Assembly: GCA_004335635.1 (NCBI GenBank)
Contig: QAXH01001377.1
Span: forward strand, 1-45,371
Direction of reading: 5' to 3'
DNA from: Chloromonas sp. AAM2
Lineage: Eukaryota > Chlorophyta > Chlorophyceae > Chlamydomonadales > Chlamydomonadaceae
Length of the DNA stretch: 45,371 bases
How positions within the stretch are numbered: position 1 is the first letter of the stretch; each line of letters begins with the position of its first letter. The notes under the pieces were generated by a model. It had not been told where the DNA came from, made no database searches, and worked only from the letters and a program-made list of their open reading frames with translations. Below, piece after piece: positions 1-11,319 of this stretch. A program made the translations under genes and the position numbers.

Positions 1-2300
1 TCCCGCAACCAGTGCACTGAGAGCGTCTTGGGCTGCACGTCGGCTTGTGGATAGAGGCGGTTCGAGAGGGTCTTCTAAGGCGATCTGCAGCGGGATCTCC
101 ATTTCATTGAGCTCGCGGGCGTAGCGCACCTCCGCAGGGGATAGCAGGTCCTGCACGTGACAATACACACTAGCCACTTGATCTTGTTCTGATAAGTTTT
201 CAACACGCAGGCAGCACTCCTCCTGCCTCTTGCACGTCTGTTGTCAGCACGCTTCAAGCTCATGTGCCTTGCATGCTCCTTGCAATGCTCAGCCTTCCAA
301 GCCTCGTATACCACCACCAGCTGCACTCTGACCGCAATCAGCAGAAAGCCGTGCATCTATGATGAGGTTGGTGACGATGATGGTGATGATGATGGTGGTG
401 ATGATGATGATGATGGTAATAATAGCTGCACACTTGACCCACCTTGCACCGTCTCCTGCCTGACTCTGCAACCTCCCCGCCCCCTTCATGACATGTCGCA
501 CCTTCATGACGTGTATGGCGAGTGTTCCGGGCTGCACCGGGCCCGCAGGGGGGTCGGTGGCCGCGTTGGGAATGAGGAGCGTTAGCTCGGGCTTGCCCCT
601 CCGGCCGGGCGGGGACACGGAGGTCAGGTGAGATGAACCGCTGGCGCGGCTCCGGTAGGAGGACGTGTGGGCAGGGCTCTGGTCACGGCCATAACCGTTT
701 GTATCGCCTGTGTCACGTGGTGAAGTTTGTGCGTTGAGCATATAGACGGAAGTAGCATCAAATGCTGATAGCATGCATGGCATGACACCAACCCAGTTGT
801 TCAGCCCAGTGCGTTCTTCATACGATGAACTGAAGGGCCAGGCTGGGTTGCTCACAACACACGCACGGCAAACACACAAAGCCAAGGTGAAGCTGACGTC
901 ATGCGTGGAATCCAGAGGTAACAAACAACGCCCTACAAGTGATGCTAGGTCCCGGTGGTAGACGCATTACCTCCCCACTGCAAGTCACTTCCAAACATGT
1001 TCAAACGGAACAGGCATGTGGGATGTGAAACGTTGTGCGCTGGCACCGTGATGCCCCCCATGACTATCCGTGACGTCAGAGTGAGAATAACGACTCTGTG
1101 ACCTGTCAACCCTGTGGCTACATATCGACACCAGCGCCTCTGTTCGTCCTCTTTGACCCGGAGGATGGGTCGAACAAAGTTTGCGGACAGGATAGTACCT
1201 CGAGGTGCGACCACCATCCTTACTTTCCAGGCGTGTCGCAATCCCCTTCACTTGTAGGTTGGACGGGTTGAAGTCCCTCCCCTCATGTAGTGTGGAACTG
1301 CACAGACCTGCTCCATGTGGTAAACCCCCATGGCTACCCGTATCGTCAGCACCAATGAAGAATGCATGCTGCGCTCACCATTGAATGCTCGACCGTTTGG
1401 TTCTGTTCGCATGCGGGGTGATCGCAAGTCCAATGCAGGCCCCAGTCTCTGCTCCACCATAACCTGCCGTTTAATCGGTGGCTCTGCATAGTCGTTTCCT
1501 GCCCACTGCCTCTTGCCCAGTCCGTTTCTGGCCACCGCATCGGCTGCAGCCGCTGCTGCTGTGGCATAATACATGGGTGCTTGCTGCTGTTGAGCCGCTC
1601 TGCCATAGCCACGCACGTTACGTGGTGAAGTGGGTGGTGGTGAGCTGCTGCGGCTGTCACTGTCACTGTCGTCATCTGAAACACGTGCTTTACGGCCTCG
1701 GGGACGGCCAGTAGCCCGTGCAGGGCCCCCTTGGGTGCGCTTGCAGAGAGCTGCCCAGCGGTTTTTGACTGCATTGTCAGTGCGGCCTCCCACCATCTTG
1801 GCGATCTCTGTCCACTTGTTGCCAAAACGCTTGTGGCCATCCAGCAGGATGCGGTCCTCCTGCATGGTGTGCATGGAGGGCAACGGTTCAATGGCGTTGC
1901 ATGCTGCATGCATGGCACACCCTGCATGGAAGGGGCCTGTGGCAACTCACGTCCGCAGTCCACCCTCCCTGCTTCAGGTCAGCGTTGAGGTAGTTCTTCC
2001 ATCGGCGCCGGCACTGCGAGGCAAGAGGATAAAAAATCCGTAAGGCAACGCCCCAGTTTTTGGTACCCTAAAGCGACACCGACAGAAAGCGAACCTGTTT
2101 GCTGCCCTTAGTCTGAAGCTTTGAGGCAATAAGCGACCACTTCTTTGGGCCGTGCTCGTCTATGAGTCGCCGCAGCTCTTGGTCCTCCTGCAAATAACAA
2201 GCAAAAACAATGCAAGCTGAGTTTGCGCACTTCCGCCAGGCCATTTGGATGTTGCAGAACTGAAGTGTCGGCTCACCCAATCTGTCCATGCTGTCGACAT
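1..2300 (-). CDS. R2R3-MYB transcription factor, FOUR LIPS/MYB88-like (3' end beyond window)
   Basis: Sequence-specific DNA-binding factor, presumably nuclear. Exons on the minus strand: 2300-2277, 2187-2095, 2013-1951, 1859-1379, 707-502 and 150 to beyond 1; all junctions agree in phase. The ATG at 2300 has an in-frame TAA just upstream. Repeat R2 has Trp at residues 5, 25 and 44 (19 and 18 between) and R3 at 57, 76 and 95 (18 and 18), the full MYB spacing. The motifs SKQCRRRWKNYLN and GRTDNAVKNRWAALCKR, and a Trp rather than Phe/Ile at the start of R3, match the FLP/MYB88 branch known in plants for cell-cycle and stomatal control. The protein starts four residues before the first R2 Trp, so there is no R1. 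The tail is Ser/Asp rich, then Gln/Ala rich. The last visible exon holds DLLSPAEVRYARELNE. The donor at 502 was chosen by phase; a donor near 450 is possible if a further exon exists. Confidence 0.86.
362..424. repeat. GAT/GGT trinucleotide microsatellite
   Basis: Imperfect run of GATGATGGT triplets inside the last visible intron of the MYB gene. Read on the minus strand it gives a spurious poly-Ile/Thr stretch in an open frame. Confidence 0.85.
1179..1290 (+). repeat. Dispersed repeat family A, copy 1
   Basis: About 110 bp with relatives at 7149-7242 and 10381-10470. Shared landmarks are GGATAGTACCTC, a GACCACCA block and CACTTGTAGGTTGGACGGGTT. This copy lies in the fourth intron of the MYB gene, in the orientation opposite to the gene. 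No coding capacity is seen, so it may be a short non-autonomous element. Confidence 0.8.
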
Positions 2301-2861
2301 GGCCGAGTATCTTTATGGCTAAAGCCCGCTCAGACGCTCATGCATCCACAGCAGGCCTCTCCAAGCACCACGCTTGCTTACCAAAGCAAATTACAGCGAC
2401 CTCTGTGTCTCCGTAGTCATCTCCGGACACACGTTGTTATTTTTTGGTACCGGTTTTTGTACGGGGTGTCGTTTTCTGCCTTTTTCTTGGCGTCTGAGCG
2501 CGGAAATCATGCAAAATGTTGATGGCCGCTGTCATGTTGCCGCCGCCTGCTTCTGCTGACATGAAGGTGCGTTCCGAGAGCCAAGATGCCATCGGTTTGT
2601 TTGACGCATGATTCCAAAAACACACAGTGCAAGAGTGCAGCAGGGGTACTGAGCATGTGCCAACTGTGGTGTTTCTTGCTCTGCAGAAACTTTGTCATAT
2701 TTGGCACAACCTGGTTATAAGATTTTGCTGTGCCAGCATGAACAATCCTTGATGACTGGGTCACCATCCAACGATCCTCTGCCATCCTGTACCCGAAGCT
2801 CGACATGCTTCCCTTTCACCGGGCCAGGGTCACATGCAGCGCACATGCACCTCTGGCTCTG

Positions 2862-3722
2862 AAAAAAAAAATGTTTGCCAGTTCTGGGACAGTTTCTTTG
2901 TGTCACATTATGAGGTGGTCAATGTTTCTGTGGAACTAGTCTTTTCAGGATTGTGTCTATACTAAGTTTCTATGGTGGTTAAAATGTGAAAAGTGTTGTG
3001 TTGGGTTAGTGACATGTGCCACTGGGATGTGTTGCTGATGCTAGTGTTGGTAAGCGCTGGTGACTGCCAATAGAGAGATATTGACCTGATGCTGGCCTTT
3101 CGGCAACCTACCTCTCAATACCCATAGGAAGCCTCTTGGGAGCAGGCCTCTGCAGGCAGGCCCGACCTGCAAGGCTGCGTCCAACTAGGTGGCAGCGCCA
3201 GCATTAAACGCGAACACCAAAGGTCAAACTCGCTCACTTCACTTGCGTTGTGAACAGCAAGGCAAGGAAAAGGGAAGACAGGGCAAGGTTGAGGCGAGTT
3301 CCTGCGTTACTGATCTAACTAAGCGTCCAGTCAGTTGCATGTCACACACACGCAGCATTGGTCCACCCTTCCCCATAGCCCATCAGCCACTCCACCCACC
3401 CTGCATTGAGCACGCATGTGTGCCTCATGGGCATGCGCCTCTCAAACCTTACCTGGGTGGGCAAGTCACTCAGCGTGCGCAAGCTCAGCCTCTTGCTGGC
3501 ACTGGTGCAGCCATGATGTGGTGTAGCCCACACATAGGACTGCAACACGAATACACCCACAGTGTTTTCCTGACACACACTGTGTGGCCAAAGTGCCGGT
3601 GAGAACCACGCACAGCAAATTGCGACCCCATGTCGACACTTGCTTCCCACAACGGGCACTTACAACACCGGTTCCAGTGGTACTCCCAGGAATTGTCCCA
3701 GAACTGGCAAACATCTTTTTTT
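2862..3722. mobile_element. MITE-like element bounded by inverted copies of repeat family B
   Basis: The left end is an A-tract followed by TTTGCCAGTTCTGGGAC (2874-2892). The right end is the reverse complement followed by a T-tract (3692-3722). The interior of about 0.8 kb has no recognised transposase. The same inverted arrangement recurs at 20216-20718, which supports a non-autonomous DNA element. Target-site duplications were not established. Confidence 0.5.
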
Positions 3723-4242
3723 ATGGTTGCTCTTACAAACAGCCTGAACTGCTACCAGTAGCCAGCGCGTCCCAGGGCGCTTGAGGGAGGAAGCTGCCAG
3801 TGCCAGCCATGGCACTAACGAGCTCCCGAAAGCTGCTGTGAGTTCAGGCTCAGAGATAATTTCCAGTAAGGCGAATCTCAAACTAATGATGCTAATGCTA
3901 ATGAACCGTGCGACAATCTTACAAGGAGGGAGCGCACACCAGATAGCACGTCCAACGCAGATATCAAGCAGATATCAAGTATTTGCGCAGATTGCAAAAA
4001 TTTCTCCCAGTAAAGGGGAATCCGGCCGAGTCAGCAAGGGGTGGTGAGGCCCTTGTCGCCATCACCCCACAGAGCACCTTCCGAAAGCATCTCGTTAGCC
4101 ATATGAATGGCATGAATTAAAAGACTTGTCTAACTTCTGCTCAGTAGTGTAACACAGGCAGAAGCCAAATGAAAGCCTGGGTCATCCCATTTCCAGCCAA
4201 ATCCGTCCCTGCTGTGTATTGTGCATCCTGAAGTGAGCAGCA

Positions 4243-4325
4243 GTGCCTTTGCCTCTTCATTGGTAGGCAACCCTTCTTGAAATGGAGGCCATGTAAAACA
4301 ACAAAGCAACCAGATCTCAGAGTAG
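4243..4325 (+). repeat. Segment duplicated at 10188-10260
   Basis: Shares GTGCCTTTGCCTCTTCAT and AAAACAACAAAGCAACC with the second intron of the transporter gene, with a small length difference in the middle. Confidence 0.75.
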
Positions 4326-4436
4326 ATTTTTCCGTGCAAAGGCCAGCCGGAACATGCGTGCAATACATTCAGGTAAGCTCACCAGTTAGCTCTCCTAATG
4401 TACAAGGTACAAGCGGTTCGCAGATGTCAATCCTTG

Positions 4437-4486
4437 CCGGCAAGCAGGCGACTAGCAAGTGCATGCATGGCGTAAGAGCAGCCATA
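4437..4486 (+). repeat. 50-bp segment identical to 10975-11024
   Basis: The two 50-bp stretches are identical base for base. They begin CCGGCAAGCAGGCGACTAGC and end at GCCATA. One copy is intergenic and the other is in the first transporter intron. Perfect identity suggests recent spread or strong homogenisation. Confidence 0.85.
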
Positions 4487-4782
4487 AGTGTGCCCTTGCT
4501 CACATGCTGGTTTATAACTGCTCACACTTCAGCCTCCACAAGACACAGTTACAGACTCTTCCATCTGCTTAGCATAATGTTACTATGCCATGTACCAATC
4601 AATGTATGCATGCACCGCTATAAAGTGGCTGCAACTACCGCACGCTGCATAATAGCGTAAGATTGCTACCTACAATCGCCACGCAAATTGGACTGTCAGC
4701 TGACCTGCAGAATGCATGCTGAATGAAAACCAGCACGCCAACGGCCTCAGCCAGCAGCCATTTCCTACTTCTGCCTCTCCCT

Positions 4783-4933
4783 GCCAGGAGGTGATACTAG
4801 CCTGTTAGCTGAACAGTCACTGTTAATGATGATCGTATGCTGACTTCAGCTGCAGACAAGTCCATGGCACTACTTGTGTGTTGCTCTGCTACAGCAATGT
4901 TATTGAATTGCTGTGCACGCGTGCTACTATTGA
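4783..4933 (-). repeat. About 150-bp repeat, inverted copy at 8053-8204
   Basis: The reverse complement of this segment matches 8053-8204 nearly end to end. Landmarks are CAATAGTAGCACGCGTGCAC, AGCAGAGCAACACACAAGTA and GTGACTGTTCAGCT. One copy is downstream of the transporter gene and the other is in its sixth intron, in opposite orientation. No coding capacity is seen. Confidence 0.8.
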
Positions 4934-5594
4934 TGGTGCAAGAAGGCGTCAAGATGAGCATTGGCTAGGCAAAGATGGGTGGCACATTCACCTCATCTCG
5001 CGACAGCCAAAACCCTGCATGAATGTATTGCATTCCACTTGCCCCCCAGCAAACTGTTCATTTCCAGAGAACTCCAGAGAGAGACGGCAATCACAGCTAT
5101 TTTGCTTACGTCTGCTTCACTGCCCCCTTGGCCCATATGCCAGGGCCAGAGGTACCAGGCAATGGCAGTCTCAAGATTGTGCATGACTTTGATTTCTAGT
5201 GGAGACCAGGAACAAGTATCCTAGTCCGCTGTACTGGGCATATGCTCTACAATACATCCTGAGGGCCATTGCGGTGCAGCTGCAATGCATGCTAATGCTC
5301 CTCTGCCCTCCTGCACATTGGGCTGTACTACACCTGGACGTGACATAAACGTCCACATACACGGACCAAGCGGACTGCGCTCACAGGCCAGCTGTTTTTT
5401 GTCCATAATGCTTCCATACCTTCCCCTTGCTCACGGTGCCTGCTGAGCTAGACAGGCGTTGAAAGTACCACATCGGACGTCTGCAAACACTGAACAAGCG
5501 TTTTATAATCAAGGCGCTGATTGTGCCTTGGCTGTGCTGCACCCATAGTGCATCAGCACCTTCCTGTTGCCAATCAGGGCCTGCTATCAGCCCG

Positions 5595-8500
5595 TCAACT
5601 GCCATCATTTGACCGATGGCTCCATGTCCTCGCTAGCCCATGCCCTGACACACGCGAGTCCATGTGCCCCAACAGCCGTGCCAAAGCATGCCAGGCGCCT
5701 GGCCGCTCGTCTGCGCGCCCCTTCCTCGCCCCACCATGCAACAATGACTCACTTTCTCCACCAGGAGACATGGAAAACGGCTGAATGGCCATGTGATGCG
5801 ATGTGGGTGTGAGGGCTGGGGACCCTGAGTCATTGCCTGTGGTGCCCTGGGGTTCTGGCAGGTCGTTTTCTGGCACAACCTGTAATGCCAGTGCTGTAGC
5901 GGGTGGACCCGAAGAGTTGACTGTCCGTATGCTTGCCATGTGCGCTCTTTCCTGTGCCCTCTTGGCTTGCGCTTCATCTTGCACCTTGCCTTGCGTACCC
6001 TCAAGGGGCCTCCCGCCTGCGCCACCACTGCTCGATTCATTGTGTGTCCCGTTCCCATTACTATTGACCCCCACCCCGGCGTCTGCGGACCGCTGCAAAG
6101 GCTGGGAGCTGCTGGTATGGCTGCTGCCGTCCGCCTGACAATTAGCCACCATCCCAGCAGCATCGGGCACTTGCGCACGCTCAGCCTGCTGGCTTGCCCT
6201 GAAAGCACATGCACCAGCGGCTTCCGCAGGCAGCACAGCCAGTGATATGCTTGCGTCCTGTAGCGGCTGGTCTCTAGCCATAAGAGTAGCAGGAGCCGAC
6301 GTGGAAGATTGCCCGGCCTGCAGCAGCGGCTGCTCTTCAGGCCTCCCCAGTCCCGCATCCGCCTTCTTGCCACCTGCTGCGCTTTCACGACTCTTCTGAT
6401 CGGCCACAATCACCGCTGTCAAAGGCAGATGTGTGCCAGGAGTTGCGCCGGATGCTGCCTGCTCCTGCCCCTCCTTGGGCTTCTGCCGGAGGTTGACTAG
6501 GAGCACCCCTGCTGCTATCATGACAGAGCCTAGGATTCCCCATAAGGAGATGCTCTCGTTTAGAAGGCAGATGCCAAAGGCGTAGCTGTACAGTACCTGC
6601 ATAGGCAATTTCAAACAACTCCCTTTAGCAACATGGGCACCTTGGCTAGTGTACATGGGACGTTCTTTGGCAACATGGGCGGACACTTTTCTTGCGCTAC
6701 CGACGCCAGACGACACATACATAGGACAAGCAACTATAGCCTAAAAAGCATACTCGCTAGTCCTTTCTGCTGTGCAATGATTGCTGCAGTTCACTTCAGG
6801 TAGAAGGTTTGATCTCATGCGCTTGCCTAAAGTGCACGTGGCATGGCGTCGAGAGCCTATCCTTCAGAGTGAACAGGCGCTGTGTGGCTCTGTCAGAGCA
6901 CTGCCTGCTGATGTTCCTGTCGTGACCCTTGCCAGCACTTGCCTGTGTGAAGTTGATGGCGCTGGCCTTGGCGGCCGTCAGCAGCTGGAACCCTCGCCCC
7001 ACCAGCATCTGGCCCCTGAGGCACCACACCCATGAGGCACCACACCCATGAGGCATTACACACATGAGGTACCACACACATGGAATACAACTCTGTAGTC
7101 TGAGGACAAACCACGCGCTGCCTCAGGCCATTCTAACATTCTAACGAGGTTTGCGGGCAGGATAGTACCTCAAGGGGTGACCACCACCATTTTTTCCAGG
7201 TGTGTCGTCATCCCCTTCACTTGTAGGTTGGACGGGTTAGAGTTGATGCACGTATGGAATGTTCATGCTTGTAGGGCATGAGATGCTGACCAGCCACAGA
7301 TTGACGAACGAGAGAGGCTTGCTTGCACTTGTAGCACAAGGAAAGCTGCACAGCTTAGCTGACAAATCACAGCTGACAGTGGACAAGGCGCCTAACATTT
7401 GCATGCATCAACTGAGCTGCCTCCACTGAACTAACTCGAGCAGACACACACTGGAGCAGACACACTCTCACCAGAATGACATGCCCGCAATGCCCAGGAG
7501 CAGCAGTGCATCAACGTGTGAAGGGAGCACCGCCTTCTGGGGGACGCCCGCGGCCAGGGGCACGGAGGAGGAGAGGAACGAACACGTGTGGAAGTATACG
7601 GACTGCACAGCACACACCACCATCATCGTGGTCAAGTACCAAGGATACCAGTGATTCTTTGAATGGGTTTGGCAAGCTCACAGCAGTACATCACCACCTT
7701 GGCAAGCACCGGCGGGTGGTCTCTGGGCCAGTTTGTAGCGCGTAGGTCACCCGGGCCATCGGGCAGGCTGGCAGCTTTTGGAGCGAGAATTGCCAGACGG
7801 ATGCACACAGCAACAGCAGTAAGAATTGCCGACGTGCAAGAGAATACAGGAAGTAGCACAACGTAGGATGCAGAGGACAGGCTCAACCTGCTGCAGCACT
7901 GGAGAACAACAGAACACTTTGAAATCTGTGCCAGTCAATCACCCTTATACAGTCTACAGTCTATAACTGACCCTTCTACCCTTGTGAGTGGGTGCTCGCG
8001 TATAGTTACCTGCCTGCCGGCTTTTGCTCCACACCTAAACGTTTTCACACCCTCAATAGTAGCACGCGTGCACAGCAATTCAATAACATGGCGGTAGCAG
8101 AGCAACACACAAGTAGTGCCATGGACTTGTCTGCAGCTGAAGTTAGCATACGGTCAATCATGAGTAGTGACTGTTCAGCTGACAGGCTGATAATACCTCC
8201 TGGCACGTGCCCCCAGGCCCCAATCTCCTCTTGTATCCCCTGAGATACCTCCTCGCAACTTCAAGTTCAAGTTCCCTTAAATTGAGTTACCCTAATCCTC
8301 AGGCAGGTGTAACAAAAGCCATCAAGTCTACCGGACCTATGCGCAAAAGTGCCCCAAACGGTTACAACCGCCTGACGGTTTCTGAAAGGCGGGATACTCG
8401 AGACGGCTGAGGCGATCCTGTACCAGACTCACCATGACTAACGCAGGCTCGGCCTTGCCAATCAATCGGATGTGAATGAATGCGCCTGCTGCGCAAAGGG

Positions 8501-11319
8501 CGCTCAAAACGCCAGCTCCGGTTCCCAGCATGCGATGATGGTCCCAACCCTGCGCACAACACAAGCATGCCCTTACTTACTCACGGACAGTGGCTGGCCC
8601 TTGGCGGTTACTGGCCAATGCTGATATGCATTGGGCAGGAAAAGAGATCAGGCAAGCAATGAATCAACAGTTGCTGGGCAATCTTGTTTGAAAGAAACCA
8701 CCAAAGCACCAGAATATCCCACAATCACTAGCTGTCTTCTCGCTCAGCCATGACTGTTGTTACGTTCAATCACAAACAGAACCAAAGCAGGCGAAAGGCG
8801 TGGATGAAAGGGGGCAAGTGCAACGGAAGGTTTAAGAAAGACTAGACCAGCAAAGACAAAGACAGATAGTACTTGCGAACTAATATAATGAACAACCCAT
8901 GCCATGTTGAGCCAAACAAAAGATTCATCCAAACTTACAGACCATCTGCAAGCCATACCAGGCACAATGGCAAAGTGGGCAGAGCACGTCAAGGGATGCA
9001 TGCGCAAATTTCGCAGAAGCTAGCGTGAATATTTCACAGCAAGGGGGCCACATGTACCGTGCAAAGGCCGACAAGCCATGCAAGAGACGTCTGCAGGGAA
9101 TACGATTTTGTTTTGTACCCACAGCTTATCCGGCCCCGCATACCACGCTGCCTGCACTGAAGAGGAAGGGCGGCTGCGAAAGGATGACCAGGCCCGCCAC
9201 GCTCAGGCCCACACCACCAAAACCCACCAGCCCGAGGGGCTCACGAAGAATCAGCCAGGCGGCCACCGCTGCAAAGATTGACAGAAGGTAACAAAGCAGT
9301 AGAGTGTGTGCAGGGCTTTTATAGTCACTCCAGAGCATTTCATAACCGATGGTCCTGTAGTTGACCTGTTGAGTTTGGTGAGCAAGGAGGTGTTGCAGCA
9401 GCGTTTGCATAGGCATGCCAGATTGCTGGGTACCGGTGTGTGGATAGCCTACCACAGATGCAGGGACACGGATGCCGCTGGCTGGCTACTTAGCTTACCT
9501 GTCACAGCGGGATTCAGAAAGAATAGGGTAACTGCATCTGCAAGTGGGAGCACCGTGAGACTCAGGTAGTAGCTGGTCATCGCCTGCGGGAACCAGCGTC
9601 CAAACAAAACAGCATGGTGTTCACTGCTGCGACTCCTGTGCACGTGGACTGTGCATGTGGAGAACCACGCGAGCTTGTGATCCTTTGGTTACAAGTTCAT
9701 GCACGGTGACCCATGTGTGCATGCACGAGACGGCAGATTGTGTTCGCTGCACAGAAGAGGACATGTCTTGCATGGTACGCACGCACCCCTTCACCAAACT
9801 GGACGGGATGCCCACAATTCTAGTCAAACCATGCAGTCAATACAACTGGCAGCTCTTGCTTACAGCGAGCTGCTTGACAAACTAGCAAGACTACAGGCAG
9901 ACCACATGCCTCTATCTGAGGAGTTGAATGACCTGGACGGTGCTGTTTGAAGACTCACCGCGGCACCAAACATGCCTCTGCCAATCAGGAGCCCTAGGTT
10001 CTCCTTGCGGCCAAACAGGGGACTGATCTGCGCCTTGTGCGCGCCCAAAGCACAGAACAGAAAGGACAGGCTGGAGCGGAAGCAGACGATTTCAAGCGTA
10101 GGCACACGGTCATCTGCAGCACGGCAAAGCAAGCACAGACCGTGTCCGAATGCTGACGTGTTTATGCTGAGAGTGCACTGAATGATAGTGCCTTTGCCTC
10201 TTCATCGGTAGGCAGCCCTTAGGCCAGGCAAAACAACAAAGCAACCGAATCTCGGAGTTGAGCCATTACTAGATACACAAGCTGCTGTTCCTGCTGCCTG
10301 CTCTGCTGCTATGGCGATGCTGAGCAGCCACAGATTTACAAACAAGAGAGGCTTGCTTGCACTTGTAGGATGTGATGTGATAGTATTTCAAGGGTTGGCC
10401 ACCACCATTACACTGGAGGTGCGTCATAATCCCCTCCACTTGTAGGTTGGATGGGTTGAGGTCCCTCGCCTGATGTGAGCTCCCATGTTGTACTTTCTTG
10501 AAGCATTGCTTATTGGACAGCCTCGTCAAGAGACTGTCCAGTTGCCATCACAGGTTACAACAAATGAGCACTGGTAGGTCTGGCAATGGTAGGTCTGGCA
10601 ATGGTAGAACCCCTGATGGTGCCACCACGATCCGCCTGTCAGACTGAGTACTTGGCCCCAGCACACCTGTGAGCTTAACTAGCAGAGACGAGATGCTGAA
10701 GAATGCGGCTGACAGAGCCATGCACCAGGGTCCAGAATTCCACAGAATGCTGCAGTATACGTGAACACCGCAAGCACACGAGTGTTATGAAACTGTGGCA
10801 GACGTGAAGCAGTGACCCAAGCACGACAGCTTGAACAGACTAGTCTCCAGTAGATTTGCTCCGAGATCTCCAAGCATGCCTTCACTACACGTTTCACAAG
10901 AGGGGAGGGATTCCAACACATGCTGTTGCAGGTTGCCGGCATGGGTGCATATAACCACGTTCAGTCCAGTCAAGCCGGCAAGCAGGCGACTAGCAAGTGC
11001 ATGCATGGCGTAAGAGCAGCCATACTGGTGTACAAGGACTTCCTGCTGAGTCTGCAGAGGTTGGTCAGTCCGCTGCTGGTCATGCCACGGAACTCAGGTG
11101 GGGCTCAGTTCGTTGAAAGTTTGTTGTGTAGAGGGCTTGGCTGCCTTCTCAGGAGCCACAAAGCTCAGGTGTGAACTCTGTGCCTTGTGCTCACCTGATT
11201 AGCCCATTCATGACCTCCCTGACACGACTTCCCTGCTGCCTGCTGGGTGATGTCTGTGACGCTGGCATGAAAGGTGCAGCTGGCGCTGGCAGGTTGGGTG
11301 GCATGTTGGGTGGCCGCAT
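5595..11319 (-). CDS. EamA/SLC35G-like drug/metabolite transporter
   Basis: Integral membrane carrier of the drug/metabolite transporter superfamily; the substrate cannot be told. Nine minus-strand exons: 11319-11195, 10749-10667, 10113-9959, 9583-9499, 9268-9144, 8549-8433, 7602-7472, 7015-6943, 6596-5595, about 631 residues, all phases consistent. The first ATG follows an in-frame TGA. After about 45 Pro/Ser-rich residues come ten predicted membrane helices in two EamA halves (about 50-185 and 200-335). Family-like motifs are VPTLEIVCFRSSLSFL, LPLADAVTLFFLNPAVT, REPLGLVGFGGVGLSVAG, GRGFQLLTAAKASAINFTQ and VLYSYAFG. A disordered tail of about 295 residues follows, unusually long for the family; a hidden intron there is possible. 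The intron at 6942-6597 uses a GC donor (CAG/GCAAGT). Introns carry several dispersed repeats. Confidence 0.9.
7019..7080. repeat. Tandem repeat next to a transporter 3' splice site
   Basis: About four copies of a 15-16 bp unit, CACCACACCCATGAGG, the last two degenerate. The array sits directly beside the acceptor of the exon that starts at 7015, so it occupies the usual polypyrimidine position on the minus strand. Confidence 0.8.
7149..7242 (+). repeat. Dispersed repeat family A, copy 2
   Basis: Matches copy 1 at 1179-1290 in GGATAGTACCTC and CCCCTTCACTTGTAGG. It lies in a transporter intron, opposite to the gene. A second module at 7282-7334 (AGAGAGGCTTGCTTGCACTT) follows it. Confidence 0.8.
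7282..7334 (+). repeat. Repeat module linked to family A (copy at 10316-10368)
   Basis: Both copies read CAGCCACAGATT and then GAGAGGCTTGCTTGCACTTG. Here the module follows family A, while at 10316-10368 it precedes it. The order would fit a tandem or circularly permuted unit. Confidence 0.75.
8053..8204 (+). repeat. About 150-bp repeat, inverted relative to 4783-4933
   Basis: Intronic copy of the pair described at 4783-4933. Differences are scattered substitutions and small gaps, as expected for an older dispersed element. Confidence 0.8.
10188..10260 (+). repeat. Segment duplicated from or to 4243-4325
   Basis: Intronic copy in the transporter gene. It is separated by about 715 bp from the next shared segment (10975), while the two homologous segments near 4.3 kb are only about 110 bp apart. 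Confidence 0.72.
10316..10470 (+). repeat. Linked module plus dispersed repeat family A, copy 3
   Basis: The module with CAGCCACAGATT lies at 10316-10368 and the family A copy at 10381-10470, ending in CACTTGTAGGTTGGATGGGTT. It lies in the second transporter intron. It is the most diverged of the three family A copies. Confidence 0.75.
10975..11024 (+). repeat. 50-bp segment identical to 4437-4486
   Basis: Lies in the first transporter intron; see the entry at 4437-4486. Confidence 0.85.

Larger units (their letters stand above)
2301..5594. other. Intergenic region, repeat-rich, no supported gene
   Basis: Lies between the MYB start and the transporter stop, both on the minus strand. It contains the inverted-repeat element at 2862-3722, two segments copied into transporter introns (4243-4325 and 4437-4486) and one arm of a long inverted repeat (4783-4933). 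The open frames here, such as 3189-3602 on the plus strand, lack recognisable motifs and splice logic. The MYB promoter must lie at the left end, but no clear TATA box is seen. Confidence 0.7.

Noticed and set aside
289..924. 211-codon minus-strand frame as a single gene
   Set aside because: Its middle is the fifth MYB exon. The rest runs through intron sequence, including the GAT microsatellite that yields artificial poly-Ile.
3189..3602. 137-codon plus-strand frame
   Set aside because: It lies within the inverted-repeat element and has no motif, no splice context and no biased third positions.
7632..7886. Minus-strand hydrophobic frame considered as a transporter exon
   Set aside because: No acceptor gives the right phase. 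The exon 7602-7472 supplies the expected helices 7 and 8 and joins both neighbours in phase.
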